Origin: CBDFHJ01 sp965247635
Lineage (GTDB): Bacteria > Chloroflexota > Dehalococcoidia > Lucifugimonadales > Australimonadaceae
Length of the DNA: 64,000 nucleotides
Direction of reading: 5' to 3'
NCBI GenBank assembly: GCA_965247635.1
Contig: CBDFHJ010000007.1
Coordinates: 1-64,000 of the forward strand
Shown: in pieces, positions 56,201 to 64,000 of the stretch
How positions within the stretch are numbered: position 1 is the stretch's first letter
Layout of the letters: every line of letters begins with the position of its first letter
Notes under the pieces: generated by a model
What the model saw: only the letters and a program-made list of their open reading frames with translations
The model's database searches: none
What the model was told of the DNA's origin: nothing
Position numbers and translations under genes: made by a program

Positions 56201-57604
56201 CAAGATGGTGGCGCCGGTCTGAACGTTGGCGTTGACCCATTCAGAGGCCTGGACCGCCGGGTGCGGGCTGCTATAGATTCGGGCGAAGGCGAGGCCGTAG
56301 AAGGCGGTGGCGAGGAACACCAGCAGTCCACCCGCCATGGCCAGCCTGCTCAGGCCCACGGAGCGTGGCGCGGCCCAATGGTAGGCGGCGACGAGCCACC
56401 GGCTCCCCAACAGCACCATGACCGGCAGGACCGGCGCGATGTATCGGAGGAACTTGACCTCGAAAAGGACGAGCGTCAGGAGAGTCGGGACCATCCACGC
56501 CAGGAGCAGGAGGTCGCCGGTCCTCGGGCGCGACCAGGAGCGGGCCAAGGTGAGCGCCAGCCCGCCCCAGGCCACCAGGCCCAGGGGTAGGCCCAGCGCC
56601 CAAACGGTGGTCTGCCGCAGCTCGTACCATCCGGCGGGCGCACCCACGTATTGGATGGTGTAGGGCACGAGCCCGGCGGTGCGGGCGATTTCCGCCTCCC
56701 GGCCGAGGTCTCCGGCAAACTTGACGAAATCGAGGAACGCGTACGGCTGGAGGACGGCAAAGACGGCCAGCGCCGCAGCGCCCGCGACCACGCCGCGTGC
56801 CAAGACCTCCACCACCGCCACGACGGGTATCATGAGCCGATAGAAGCTCCACGCGCGCCACGCCAGGATGCCGTAGGTAAGGGCCAAGGGCACTAGAAGC
56901 GGCACGCTGGTGGGCTTGAAGGCAAAGCTGAGGCCTATCACTACACCCAGCCAGACGTGGTCCCGTAATCGGCCCCGCTCTAGTACGTTCAGCATGAACC
57001 AGAAGCTGGCCAACGCCGTCAGCACGATGAACGGCTCAGGGCGGTAGAAGTGGGCAAGCTGAATGCTGACCACGGTAAAGGCGCTCAGGCCCGCGGCCAG
57101 CAGCCCCACGGGCCGACCGTACAGCCGCTGCCCCAGGGCGAACAGCATGAGCACGCTGCCGGTATCGGCCAGGGCGCCCAGGGTACGGCCCGCCATGGAT
57201 AGGTCGTTCAGTCCAACCCCGTCCATGAATAGTCCGAGAACGGCGCGGATTAGAACCAGCGTGTAGATAAGCACGGTGCCCAGCGGGAACCAGTGGGGGT
57301 TCAGGGGGCTACGGTCCGCGTCGAAGAAGGCACCGGGCGAGGGGATGCCGGGCTCGTCCAAGGGGAAGTCACGGTTGGCGCACCCTTCCCACCCAGGGTT
57401 GTCGGCCAGAGTCTCGTACATGCAGTCCGCCCGCATGTAGATAGAGCGCTCGTCCGGGTGGAAGAAGTTGCCCTGGTCCCACGCTACTCCGTACAGCCGC
57501 AGCGCCAGCGCCACGGCGGCTATGAGAAAGGGCAGCAGCCACATGAGGCGCGTCCTGCTCAGCAGGCCAGCGGGCAGTAGCGGTGTCGTCATGGTGGGTT
57601 GCAT
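53213..57604 (-). CDS. Giant membrane glycosyltransferase: GT39-like N-terminal half fused to DUF2298 (Chlor_Arch_YYY) half
   Basis: This 1463-residue protein has many membrane segments. The N-terminal half (about 1-620) looks like an ArnT/PMT-type glycosyltransferase with FFHPDERSIYMRADC near residue 45, where Asp-Glu may be catalytic. A YFGLF core, YLNYYYFGLFIVATLIKTT (about 840), and the DLHAHLIAIP segment mark the DUF2298/YYY domain, known mainly in Chloroflexota and Archaea. It should use lipid-linked sugars at the membrane. ATG 57604 is near a TACAAT box, with an ATG at 57592 as alternative. One polypeptide carrying both halves is notable. Confidence 0.82.
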   Translation of the reverse strand: MQPTMTTPLLPAGLLSRTRLMWLLPFLIAAVALALRLYGVAWDQGNFFHPDERSIYMRADCMYETLADNPGWEGCANRDFPLDEPGIPSPGAFFDADRSPLNPHWFPLGTVLIYTLVLIRAVLGLFMDGVGLNDLSMAGRTLGALADTGSVLMLFALGQRLYGRPVGLLAAGLSAFTVVSIQLAHFYRPEPFIVLTALASFWFMLNVLERGRLRDHVWLGVVIGLSFAFKPTSVPLLVPLALTYGILAWRAWSFYRLMIPVVAVVEVLARGVVAGAAALAVFAVLQPYAFLDFVKFAGDLGREAEIARTAGLVPYTIQYVGAPAGWYELRQTTVWALGLPLGLVAWGGLALTLARSWSRPRTGDLLLLAWMVPTLLTLVLFEVKFLRYIAPVLPVMVLLGSRWLVAAYHWAAPRSVGLSRLAMAGGLLVFLATAFYGLAFARIYSSPHPAVQASEWVNANVQTGATILTDNHWDEGFPDLGRYRVHQLPMYEGDRFEKFESLSADLAEADYLMVYSNRPFGSIARLPKRYPLSSSYYQLLFDGGLGYELERAFASHPSLLGVTFAHDPFTRAGVAKPAELPGVDGGGLTLRLGYADENVTNYDHPLVLVFRNQGRLSESDVLDRIVSYRSDKAPEGLLLSEEAWAVQRAGGTWTELFSEGGLAGRAPWLLWLILVEAIALATLPLAVTVFRWLPDRGVVLARPLGLLLVAWLTWMGASAGWWSFSRTSVLGSLLVLALVSGVLLYRRRETMLSMAKRHWRYLAWTEVLFLVAFFAFLAIRAANPDLGHPWRGGEKFMELSYLTAIVKSTTMPPFDPWYAGGYLNYYYFGLFIVATLIKTTSIVPTVAFNLAVPLMFALTVTGAYAVGYNLAEALRRARYPRLSARSTVAAGLGAVLMVTVLGNLEFAGQLLQGAWSWVAGDGFPTFGTNAYWASRDLLGPSSGLEVTEFPFWSFLFADLHAHLIAIPFIILALGLALNLALSGARSVRWAARAPAVLLLALALGALFPINAWAVPAIAAIGLAVGAVLLVTRARTLRRSQLVQWLAWAALLGSTSYALFLPFHINFESPFGGVRLSEWRTAFWQYLRVHGAMFFVVGSWLVVEGYRRMGPWWRGRMSPGPGAASVELLRPTSRLPLTGRGIIVVLAALGAAAMALTGWETVGPLLFFLAIGAGLVVWWMVHPHRAEAPGQLFLLAMVGVALGIGVGVDVVTVEPDIDRLNTVFKLYLVAWVLLGIASAVALWLLWASGAIRWRRPKHPLVRGWLVLLGLLILSSAVFPVLGTRARLADRFQPLPLTLDGAAYQQTAVFTDPGPSRTGREPNARYALAAGAEALEYMRQHISGSPVVLEAVTDRYLWTPRVATYTGLPVVVGWEWHQTQQRNFDRSRILRRIRDVEAMYTTQDRVETARLLDKYEVEYIYVGSVEQLYYPASGLRKFEGMAGLEVFFQSEEVTIYRVMRDARPG

Positions 57605-57614
57605 GCCGCCGTCT

Positions 57615-57620
57615 ATTGTA
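57615..57620 (-). promoter_or_regulatory. -10 element before the giant glycosyltransferase
   Basis: TACAAT on the minus strand ends ten bases before the ATG at 57604, suggesting a near-leaderless transcript. No clear -35. Confidence 0.4.
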
Positions 57621-57684
57621 GCCGCCTTCTCTACCAAGCACTTCGGAACGATACGAGATTCCTCGCTTCGCTCGGAATGACACA

Positions 57685-57726
57685 GTAATGAGAGGGGCCA
57701 CCCGTCGGGGTGGCCCCTCTCATTAC
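57685..57726. terminator. Bidirectional 19-bp stem terminator
   Basis: GTAATGAGAGGGGCCACCC, a four-base loop GTCG and the exact reverse complement form a very stable hairpin between gap and the glycosyltransferase gene. There is no long T run. It most likely ends the gap transcript. A half family A repeat precedes it at 57650-57684. Confidence 0.65.
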
Positions 57727-57782
57727 TTACGACCGGAATAAAGGGCTAGATTCTCTGGGCCACGGCCTCCCACAGTCTCTTG

Positions 57783-58802
57783 TCAACCAGGAAGGCCCCT
57801 GTCGACCAGGAAGGCGGCGAGGTCGGCAGTGCGGCAGGAGTAGCCCCACTCGTTGTCGTACCAGCCCAGCACCTTCACCATGTCGCTGTCCATCACCATG
57901 GTGGAAAGGGCGTCGAGGATGCAGCTATGCGGATTCATCTTGATATCGCTGGAGACGATGGGGTCCTCGGTGTACTCCAGGATGCCCGCCAGGCTACCCT
58001 CCGCCGCTTCCCTGAGCGCGGCGTTCACCAAGTCCACCGTCACCGCCTTGTCAAGCTCGGCCACGAGGTCGGTGATGGAGCCGGTGGACACGGGCACCCG
58101 CAGGGACATGCCGTGCAGTTTACCGTTCAGCTTCGGGATTACCTGGCCCACGGCGTGGGCGGCGCCGGTGCTGGTGGGGATGATGTTCTGAGCCGCGGCG
58201 CGGGCTCGGCGCAGGTCCTTGTGCACCTGGTCCAGCAACTGCATGTCGTTGGTGTAGGCGTGGACCGTGGTCATGAGTCCGCGTTTGATGCCGAAGCTAT
58301 CGTCGAGCACCTTGATGAGGACGGCCACGCAGTTGGTGGTGCAGGAGGCGTTGGAGAGCACGCGATGCTTGACCGGGTCATAGGTATCGTCGTTCACGCC
58401 CAGGACCAAGGTCGCGTCCTCGTTGGTGGCGGGCGCGGTGATGATCACCTTCTTGGCGCCCGCCTCGATGTGCCCTGCCGCCTTTTCGCCGTCGGTGAAG
58501 ATGCCGGTGGACTCGATGACGACGTCGACGCCCAACTCGCCCCACGGCAGCTTGCTGGGGTCGCGCTCGGAGAGGGACTTGACGTCGTGGCCGTCCACCT
58601 GAATGGCGCCATCGGCGGCGCGGACCGACCCAGGGTAGATGCCGTAGTTCGTGTCGTACTTGAACAGGTATGCGTTGGTCTTGGGGTCGGCCAGGTCGTT
58701 AACGGCCACCACTTCCAGCTTGTCGGGGTGACGCTCCATGGTGGCGCGTAGCACCTGCCGGCCGATACGCCCGAAGCCGTTGATACCCACGCGTGTGGTC
58801 AT
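57783..58802 (-). CDS. gap: Glyceraldehyde-3-phosphate dehydrogenase, type I
   Basis: The 339-residue enzyme begins TTRVGINGFGRIGRQVLRA (NAD site) and has the active-site SNASCTTNC, HAYTNDMQLLDQVHKDLRRARAAA and the C-terminal WYDNEWGYSCR. It converts glyceraldehyde 3-phosphate to 1,3-bisphosphoglycerate. GGAGG precedes the ATG by eight bases. It has its own promoter and terminator and no pgk-tpi operon partners here. Confidence 0.96.
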   Translation of the reverse strand: MTTRVGINGFGRIGRQVLRATMERHPDKLEVVAVNDLADPKTNAYLFKYDTNYGIYPGSVRAADGAIQVDGHDVKSLSERDPSKLPWGELGVDVVIESTGIFTDGEKAAGHIEAGAKKVIITAPATNEDATLVLGVNDDTYDPVKHRVLSNASCTTNCVAVLIKVLDDSFGIKRGLMTTVHAYTNDMQLLDQVHKDLRRARAAAQNIIPTSTGAAHAVGQVIPKLNGKLHGMSLRVPVSTGSITDLVAELDKAVTVDLVNAALREAAEGSLAGILEYTEDPIVSSDIKMNPHSCILDALSTMVMDSDMVKVLGWYDNEWGYSCRTADLAAFLVDRGLPG

Positions 58803-58876
58803 GGCGCTCCCTCCTCAGATGGCCAGCCGAATCGTGGCAAGTCCGACGCTCACGTTAGACAGCCCAATCCCACGCT

Positions 58877-58905
58877 ATGCTACAAAGCTCCACCGCTCCC
58901 AGCAA
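58877..58905 (-). promoter_or_regulatory. gap promoter
   Basis: On the minus strand TTGCTG and TAGCAT are separated by 17 bases, giving a leader of about 65-70 bases. Confidence 0.5.
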
Positions 58906-59027
58906 GTAGGGCAACCCCCGTATGGCCCCGGTCCATGGCTGCCTCCGGAGCCGTACGTGGCGTAGAATGCAGCCCGCCGGCGTACCTTCCGGTGTTCTAA
59001 AGAGCAGTTGTTTCCGGAGACACGCAG

Positions 59028-60470
59028 ATGCCGTACCGCTGGCGGGCCGCCGTTCTAGTAGCACTATGGCTGTTCAGCACGCTGAGCTCGATGATCGGCG
59101 TGCCCATTCTGCTGCCCGCAATCTCCAAGGAGTTCAACGCCTCCATCGCCGCCGTCGCCTGGGTCAGCCTGGCCTACTACCTAGGCATGGCCAGCGCCTT
59201 CGTCCCGGCGTCCCACTTCGGCGACGTGCTGGGCCATAAGCGCGTGGCGCTCTGGGGCAGCTACCTTGAGGTGGCGACCATGGTGGTCATCGTCGCCGTG
59301 CCCAGCCTGGCCGCCATCGTGGTGCTCCGCTTCGTGCAGGGGGTGGTCCACAGCCTCTCGGTCCCCAATTTCAACGCCTTCGCCATCGGCAGTTTCTCAC
59401 CCCAAGACCGTGGCAAAGCGTTAGGCTTCATCTCCGCCATGACGGGCTCAGGCTGGCTGGTGGTGCCGCTTGCCATGGGCGCGGTCACGGACTTCGCCGG
59501 CTGGCGCTGGGCCTTCCTCGGCGGAGGGGCCATCGAGCTGATCGTGACGGTGGTGGCCCATCGTGTCCTGGCTCAGCCCGAAGTAACGCAGACGCGGCAG
59601 CGGCCGGGGCTCAAGGTGTTCGACCTTCCTGGCGCCGCGCTGCTCATGCTGGCCGTCGTGCCCTTTGTCGTCGGCATCCAGATGACCCGGGGCGCCGACG
59701 CCGTCTGGGCGTGGCCGCTGATCGGCGTGGCGGTGGCGCTGGGCGTCCTCTTCGTGCTCTACGAGCGGAACCTGGAGCACGCGACGCTTCCCGTGCGGAT
59801 GTTCAGGCATGCCTCCTTTGCCGTGCCGAGCGTGTACAACCTGACCTTCAACTTTGCCAACGGCGTCTCGGTGTACCTCGTTCCTGTCTTCTTGATTCAA
59901 GGGCTTGGGTGGAGCGCCACCTACGCCGCGACCATCATGATGGCCCAGAGCGCGGGACGTCCCGTGGCGTCCGTGATCGGGGGCTATCTCTCCGACCGCA
60001 TCGGCACGCAACCGGTGATCCAGGGCGGCCTGGTGTTGCTGCTGGTGGCCATCCTGGGCCTGGGACTGGCGGGGTCGTCGGGCTCGCTGCCCGGCCTCAT
60101 ACCGTTCATGCTGCTCTTCGGCTTTGCGCACAACGTGGTATCCATCAGCAATCAGAAGCAGATGTACGGGGTGGTGCCCAAGGACCAATTGGCCATGGCG
60201 CCGGGGATCATGGGGCTCGGGCGGCACGTCGGCCAAGGTGTGGGCATCGGGATAGCGGCAGCGGTCTTCTCGTCGATGCTGGGCAGCACGGTGGCCGGGG
60301 CGGACGCCGCCGGGGCCTCGGCGGCATTCCAGGCCGTCATGCTCATCACGGCGGTGGCCTTCGTCACCGGGTCGCTGGGAGCCTGGTTTGGACCATCGGT
60401 CTGGGGGACCTTCCAAGCACGGCGAAAAGGGGCCGAGGCACGGGAGCCAGTGGAGCCGCCGGCGGGCTAG
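59028..60470 (+). CDS. MFS drug-efflux-type transporter (DHA2-like), paralogue 1
   Basis: The 480-residue protein has about 14 membrane segments, with FGDVLGHKRVALWGSYLE after helix 2 (motif A) and FAHNVVSISNQKQMYGVVP later. It resembles EmrB/QacA transporters. GGAG lies eight bases before the ATG. Strong similarity to the protein at 61375 (for instance PYRWRAAVLVALWLF against PLRWRAVALSSSWLF) shows a duplication. Substrate unknown. Confidence 0.84.
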   Translation: MPYRWRAAVLVALWLFSTLSSMIGVPILLPAISKEFNASIAAVAWVSLAYYLGMASAFVPASHFGDVLGHKRVALWGSYLEVATMVVIVAVPSLAAIVVLRFVQGVVHSLSVPNFNAFAIGSFSPQDRGKALGFISAMTGSGWLVVPLAMGAVTDFAGWRWAFLGGGAIELIVTVVAHRVLAQPEVTQTRQRPGLKVFDLPGAALLMLAVVPFVVGIQMTRGADAVWAWPLIGVAVALGVLFVLYERNLEHATLPVRMFRHASFAVPSVYNLTFNFANGVSVYLVPVFLIQGLGWSATYAATIMMAQSAGRPVASVIGGYLSDRIGTQPVIQGGLVLLLVAILGLGLAGSSGSLPGLIPFMLLFGFAHNVVSISNQKQMYGVVPKDQLAMAPGIMGLGRHVGQGVGIGIAAAVFSSMLGSTVAGADAAGASAAFQAVMLITAVAFVTGSLGAWFGPSVWGTFQARRKGAEAREPVEPPAG

Positions 60471-60534
60471 CCATTAGGGTGATGGGGAAACTGTTTTTCG
60501 TGCTTCGACAAGCTCTCCCTGACCAGATAAGACT

Positions 60535-60620
60535 CTGTCACCCTGAGCGGAGCGAAGGGTCTCTCGGGAAGGGCCGGTGAGAGATGCTGAGTCCTTCCCT
60601 GGAAGGACTCAGCATGACAG
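60535..60620. repeat. MITE-like repeat, family A (long form)
   Basis: Ends CTGTCACCCTGAG and CTCAGCATGACAG. With the 55 bases before it, it matches 35280-35420 closely. Confidence 0.78.
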
Positions 60621-60650
60621 GGGACCTAGCCCGCGCCGTTCACCTTGGTT

Positions 60651-60745
60651 ACGGGTCCAGGGGACGCCCTGGCTGTACTGACCTTACGGGTCCAGGGGAC
60701 ACCCTGGCCGTACTGACCTTACGGGTCCAGGGGACACCCTGGTTA
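60651..60745. repeat. 35-bp direct repeat, nearly three copies
   Basis: Units start ACGGGTCCAGGGGAC at 60651, 60686 and 60721, each with a CCAGGG-GAC-CCCTGG hairpin. The last unit ends in the stop codon of the VOC gene. The hairpin type is shared with family D. Confidence 0.8.
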
Positions 60746-61210
60746 GGCCGTCCTAGTCACCTCCGGGTTGCTGGGCTGCCACGCATCGTTGTGAATGCTA
60801 TCGCCGCCCTGCCACTCCCGCAGCTCGATGGACATGCCGTTGGGGTCCTTAATCTCCCCCCGAAGGCCGGTGAAGGCGTTGCCAGGCCTGGGCGGACGGG
60901 AGACCTCCACGCCCTTGCTCTGAAAGTACTCGACCGCCTTGGCCATGTCCTTCACTCGCAGGGCGATCATTCGCGCCCCAACCCGGTACTGGTCCACCGG
61001 CTCGTCGAGCGACTCAGGCCGCGCCGGCAGGATCTCGATCATGAAGTCGCCCAAGGTCACGCACGCCAGGCCCTGGGAGGCGCCGGCGTCTCCGGTCCGG
61101 ATCCGCCGAAGGAGCTTGAAGCCGAGGACGTTCACATAGAAATCCGTGGTCTCATCGACGTCCCGAACGCTTACCTCGGCGTGGTCAACCCTCTCAACGA
61201 TTCCACTCAT
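60743..61210 (-). CDS. VOC superfamily protein
   Basis: The 155-residue protein has two VOC modules: VERVDHAEVSVRDVDETTDFYVNVLGFKLL at the start, ARMIALRVKDMAKAVEYFQSKGV in the middle, and IKDPNGMSIELREW with the metal-ligand Glu. Possible roles are lactoylglutathione lyase-like, methylmalonyl-CoA epimerase-like or dioxygenase. The ATG at 61210 has GGGGG upstream; a longer frame to 61282 is unlikely. It lies between two paralogous transporters. Confidence 0.8.
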   Translation of the reverse strand: MSGIVERVDHAEVSVRDVDETTDFYVNVLGFKLLRRIRTGDAGASQGLACVTLGDFMIEILPARPESLDEPVDQYRVGARMIALRVKDMAKAVEYFQSKGVEVSRPPRPGNAFTGLRGEIKDPNGMSIELREWQGGDSIHNDAWQPSNPEVTRTA

Positions 61211-61374
61211 GGCTTGCCCCCTATTCGCGATGGCAGGACGCCTTCGGCGCGCCCCGCCTTCCAACGCGGCCCATGCTAGCACCCCAGCTTTGGACGCTCA
61301 AGGCGTAACGCGTCCTGGCCTTTTGCCGGTTGCGGCGATACACTCTGCCCCAACATTTCCCTAAAGATAAAGCA

Positions 61375-62784
61375 ATGCCGTTACGGTGGAGGGCTGTCGC
61401 CCTCTCGTCCAGTTGGCTGTTCGTGACGCTGATGCCCTTACAGGGCGTCCACGTGCTTTTGCCCGCCATCGCCGATAAGTTCCACGTCTCGGCGGGCGCC
61501 GCCGCCTGGGTCGCGGCCGTCTACACCTTGGCCAACGCCGGCGGCTTTGTCGCCGCCTCCCACGCAGGCGACCTGATAGGCCACAAACGGGTCGCCATAA
61601 CGGGCAGTTACCTAGAGGTGATCACGCTGGTGCTCATCGTCTTCGCGCCCACCCTTGCGCTCATCATCGTCTTCCGGTTCGTCCAGGGCCTCGCCCACGC
61701 CATGGCGGTGCCCAACCTCAGCGCCTACGTCGTCAGCAACTTCCCGCAGGAGCGGCGTGGCAGGGTCCTGGGGATCAACTCCTTCCCGGTGGGCATAGGA
61801 ATGATCTTCATAGCCGCGATCGTAGGCACCATCTCCGACACCTGGGGCTGGCGCGCGGCGTTCCTGGTCCCCGCCATCGCGGTGCTCCTGATCACCATCA
61901 TGATGAACCTGAGCCTTCGAGAACCCTATGCCAAGCCCAGGCGACGCCCTAAGTTTGAGGAATTCGACCTGCCCGGCGCAGTGCTGCTTATGGGGGCCTT
62001 GGTGCCCTTGTTGGTTGGGGTACAGATGGCCGTACAGCGGCAATGGGGGATCTGGCCCTATGCCTTCATGGTCTTTGCTATAGCCCTTGCTGCGTATCTT
62101 GTGCGATTTGAGTACCGCCGAGAGCACGCCGCGCTGCCTGTACGGCTCTTCAAGAGTGCTCGCTTCGCGGTGCCGAACGTCTACAACGTGCTGTTCAATT
62201 TCGCCAACAGCGTCGGCCTCTACATACTGCCGGTCTTCTTTATCCAGGGGCTCGGCTGGACGGCCGCCTACGCGGGATTCGTCATCATCGCTTTCAATGT
62301 GGGCCGGCCTGTGGCCTCGTTGCTATCGGGGTTCCTCGCCGACAAGATTGGGCCTCAACCGATCATGATGACGGGAGCGGCCATCTTGGTCTTATCCTTG
62401 GTGGGGGTAGCCTTCACCGTTCCCACGGGGTCGTTGACGGCCATGGTGCCCTTCATGGTGTTCTACGGGTTCGGTCAGAACCTCTTCGGCACGGCGAACA
62501 TGAAGGCGATGTACGCCGTGGTGCCGCAGGACCAGCTGGCCATGGCGCCGGGCACCTTGGGCCTCGGACGGCACATGAGCAACACGGCGGGCGTGGGTGT
62601 GGCCGCGGGGATATTCGCCGGCTTCATGGCGGGGGTAGGCGTAGGCGGCGCGGCAGACGCGGCCGCCACGGGGTTCCGGATAGCCATGTTCTCGACTGCC
62701 GCGTTCGTGATCGCCGGCATGACGCTCGCGTTGGTCATACCCGCCCTCTGGCGCATCCGCCGGGCCGAGAAGGCAGTGGTGTAG
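61375..62784 (+). CDS. MFS drug-efflux-type transporter (DHA2-like), paralogue 2
   Basis: The 469-residue protein has about 14 membrane segments, with SHAGDLIGHKRVAITGSYLE after helix 2 and FGTANMKAMYAVVPQDQLAMAP. The last motif is nearly the same in paralogue 1 (VVPKDQLAMAPG). The pair arose by duplication. The ribosome site is weak. A TACACT box at about 61338 could be a promoter. Confidence 0.83.
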   Translation: MPLRWRAVALSSSWLFVTLMPLQGVHVLLPAIADKFHVSAGAAAWVAAVYTLANAGGFVAASHAGDLIGHKRVAITGSYLEVITLVLIVFAPTLALIIVFRFVQGLAHAMAVPNLSAYVVSNFPQERRGRVLGINSFPVGIGMIFIAAIVGTISDTWGWRAAFLVPAIAVLLITIMMNLSLREPYAKPRRRPKFEEFDLPGAVLLMGALVPLLVGVQMAVQRQWGIWPYAFMVFAIALAAYLVRFEYRREHAALPVRLFKSARFAVPNVYNVLFNFANSVGLYILPVFFIQGLGWTAAYAGFVIIAFNVGRPVASLLSGFLADKIGPQPIMMTGAAILVLSLVGVAFTVPTGSLTAMVPFMVFYGFGQNLFGTANMKAMYAVVPQDQLAMAPGTLGLGRHMSNTAGVGVAAGIFAGFMAGVGVGGAADAAATGFRIAMFSTAAFVIAGMTLALVIPALWRIRRAEKAVV

Positions 62785-62855
62785 GGCGAAGTCTCACCGC
62801 CCACCGCGAGCTGAAGACACGTTAAAGCCGGCCAGGGCCGGCTACGGGCGACGGA

Positions 62856-63879
62856 CTACTCATGGATTAAAAGATTGTCTCTTTGGACGAACAGTGCCGG
62901 CCTGGCGCGGCTCATATCCCCGTAGAGCCTGGCCAGCAGGACCCGGCCTTCGGCGCGAATCTCCATGCTGTCGACCCTACCTCTCCAAGGTCTACTGTCG
63001 TACAGGCTCGACGTTTCCATGATCCGCTGGCGTAGGAGGTCCACATTCGCTTCCGCAGATTCATCATCACCATGGACCAGGGCTAGGGCCATGTACACTC
63101 CGATCCCGTTCTTTCCTCCACCCATGGCCAGGGCCTGGTATGGACGCAGCAGCGGTGACTGCTCCAGCGCTTGCCGAAGCTCCTCCATCACCTCTGAAGT
63201 GGAGTAGTCCTCTCCCAATGTCTCTAAGGTTTCCTCTACGCCTAGGGTCTGGTCGCTGAATAGCACGCTGTGGACGCTTAGGTCGGACATTGCCCCCGCC
63301 AGAAGCTGGAAGTCCGGCGCCTCCGCCAAGGAGGAGCGGTGCCCCAGGCTAGCCGAGATGAGTCCTTGCATCCCAGGGGTCTCCACCGTACGGAAGACGT
63401 ACTCTTCCTGGACGGCGATACGCCCGCCTCTCCCAAACTGGTCGAAGGCCGGGGGGCTGAGAATGTTAGTGACGTCTATCGCCAGGTCATCACCCCAGCT
63501 ATAAAAAGAAATGCCTAGATGCTCCGCGATCACGGGCTGGGGACATTCGGCGCAGGCATCCAGCGCTTGGCCGGTGGCCTCAGGGTCAAAACGGCCCCGG
63601 ACGACTTCCAACATCCCGGGATGTACCCCCGCCAAGACGCTCTGGTCCACGTTGCGGAGGTCGAACGCCAGGTTTTCGTGGAACTGCTCAACGGTAACTT
63701 CAAGGTATGCGTCAAACCCGCTAATGAACGGCCCTGCTACCATCCGGCACTCCTCAAGGGGACATAGCGCAAGCGCGTACTCCTGCAGCGCATTCGAGTC
63801 GGCGGCTGGCCCTGGCAGCGGGACCCCATACAGCTCCCGCAACAAAGCGTAGTCGTCAATGAGGACCGCAGAGCGTGTC
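62856..63879 (-). pseudogene. Unidentified gene truncated by an IS256-family element
   Basis: About 340 residues of coding sequence end at 62856 and begin inside the IS boundary, the first native residues being TRSAVLIDDYALLREL. The true start lies beyond the window. The sequence is acidic and soluble-looking, with ECRMVAGPFISGFDAYLE, FYSWGDDLAIDV and LAMGGGKNGIGVYMALALV. I do not recognise the family; a secreted or lipoprotein origin is possible, as in the other lipoprotein genes of this window. Confidence 0.6.
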
Positions 63880-64000
63880 GAGGTATCTTCAAAAAGTGTG
63901 TAAACAGTCAGGCGGTGTACCCTCTCTCTGAACAACACGGGCTCGAGGCCCAAGAGAGGAGATAGACCGCCCATGAGGAAGGAAAGCACTGAGAGTAGGT
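63880..64000 (+). mobile_element. IS256-family element, second copy (left end only)
   Basis: From 63880 the sequence is the same as the reverse complement of 14510-14629: the end GAGGTATCTTCAAAAAGTGT, then the transposase leader. The other end is outside the window. Confidence 0.92.
63973..64000 (+). CDS. IS256-family transposase, first codons
   Basis: ATG followed by RKESTESR, identical to the start of the transposase at 14536 (minus strand). Cut by the window edge. Confidence 0.9.

Overview
The window is about 64 kb of GC-rich bacterial chromosome from what is probably a member of the Chloroflexota (Dehalococcoidia/SAR202-like); this is an inference. It rests on the very long glycosyltransferase with a DUF2298/YYY-type half, a DUF951 protein next to pyrF, a PyrR-attenuated pyr operon, an ECF sigma factor coupled to a DUF5667 membrane protein, and many short palindromic repeats. 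Several genes appear leaderless, with a -10 hexamer only 7-11 bases before the start codon.

Layout. 1-8.5 kb: homocysteine methyltransferase/methylene-THF reductase, lactate permease, ECF sigma/DUF5667 pair, a methyltransferase and a class V aminotransferase. 8.7-12 kb: M17 aminopeptidase, small proteins and tRNA-His. 12.2-15.1 kb: a lipoprotein gene split by a complete IS256-family element with an 8-bp target duplication. 15.3-18.1 kb: DUF1330 and VWA proteins. 18.2-26.6 kb: pyrR-pyrB-pyrC-carA-carB behind a PyrR leader and terminator, with an AT-richer TIR-like gene wedged between carA and carB. 26.6-28.7 kb: a phosphoribosyltransferase fused to a nuclease-fold domain, preceded by a repeat-rich, frameshifted disordered region. 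28.9-34.3 kb: base-excision glycosylase, sfsA, pyrF, DUF951, uvrB. 34.2-38 kb: a lipoprotein, a split DUF59/Mrp pair, an Ada-type zinc-knuckle protein and an AT-rich predicted nuclease. 38.2-43 kb: the pyruvate dehydrogenase complex. 43-48.6 kb: short-chain dehydrogenases, a glutaredoxin-like protein, tRNA-Asp, an acetyltransferase and a hydratase, with dense repeats. 48.8-50.3 kb: a second, complete insertion sequence with a 10-bp target duplication. 50.5-62.8 kb: M24 peptidase, three MFS transporters, the 1463-residue glycosyltransferase, gap and a VOC protein. The right edge enters a second copy of the IS256-family element, which cuts another gene.

How it fits together. The core is housekeeping: pyrimidine synthesis (with pyrF in a separate cluster), acetyl-CoA formation, glycolysis, one-carbon metabolism and DNA repair. 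The accessory signal is spread as single genes and mobile repeats rather than as one island. The strongest leads for new biology are the TIR-like gene inside the pyr operon, the nuclease-fold/phosphoribosyltransferase fusion, the AT-rich predicted nuclease at 37.4-38.0 kb, and repeats that bring -10 elements, stop codons or ribosome-site hairpins to neighbouring genes. No CRISPR array, prophage or biosynthetic cluster was seen.
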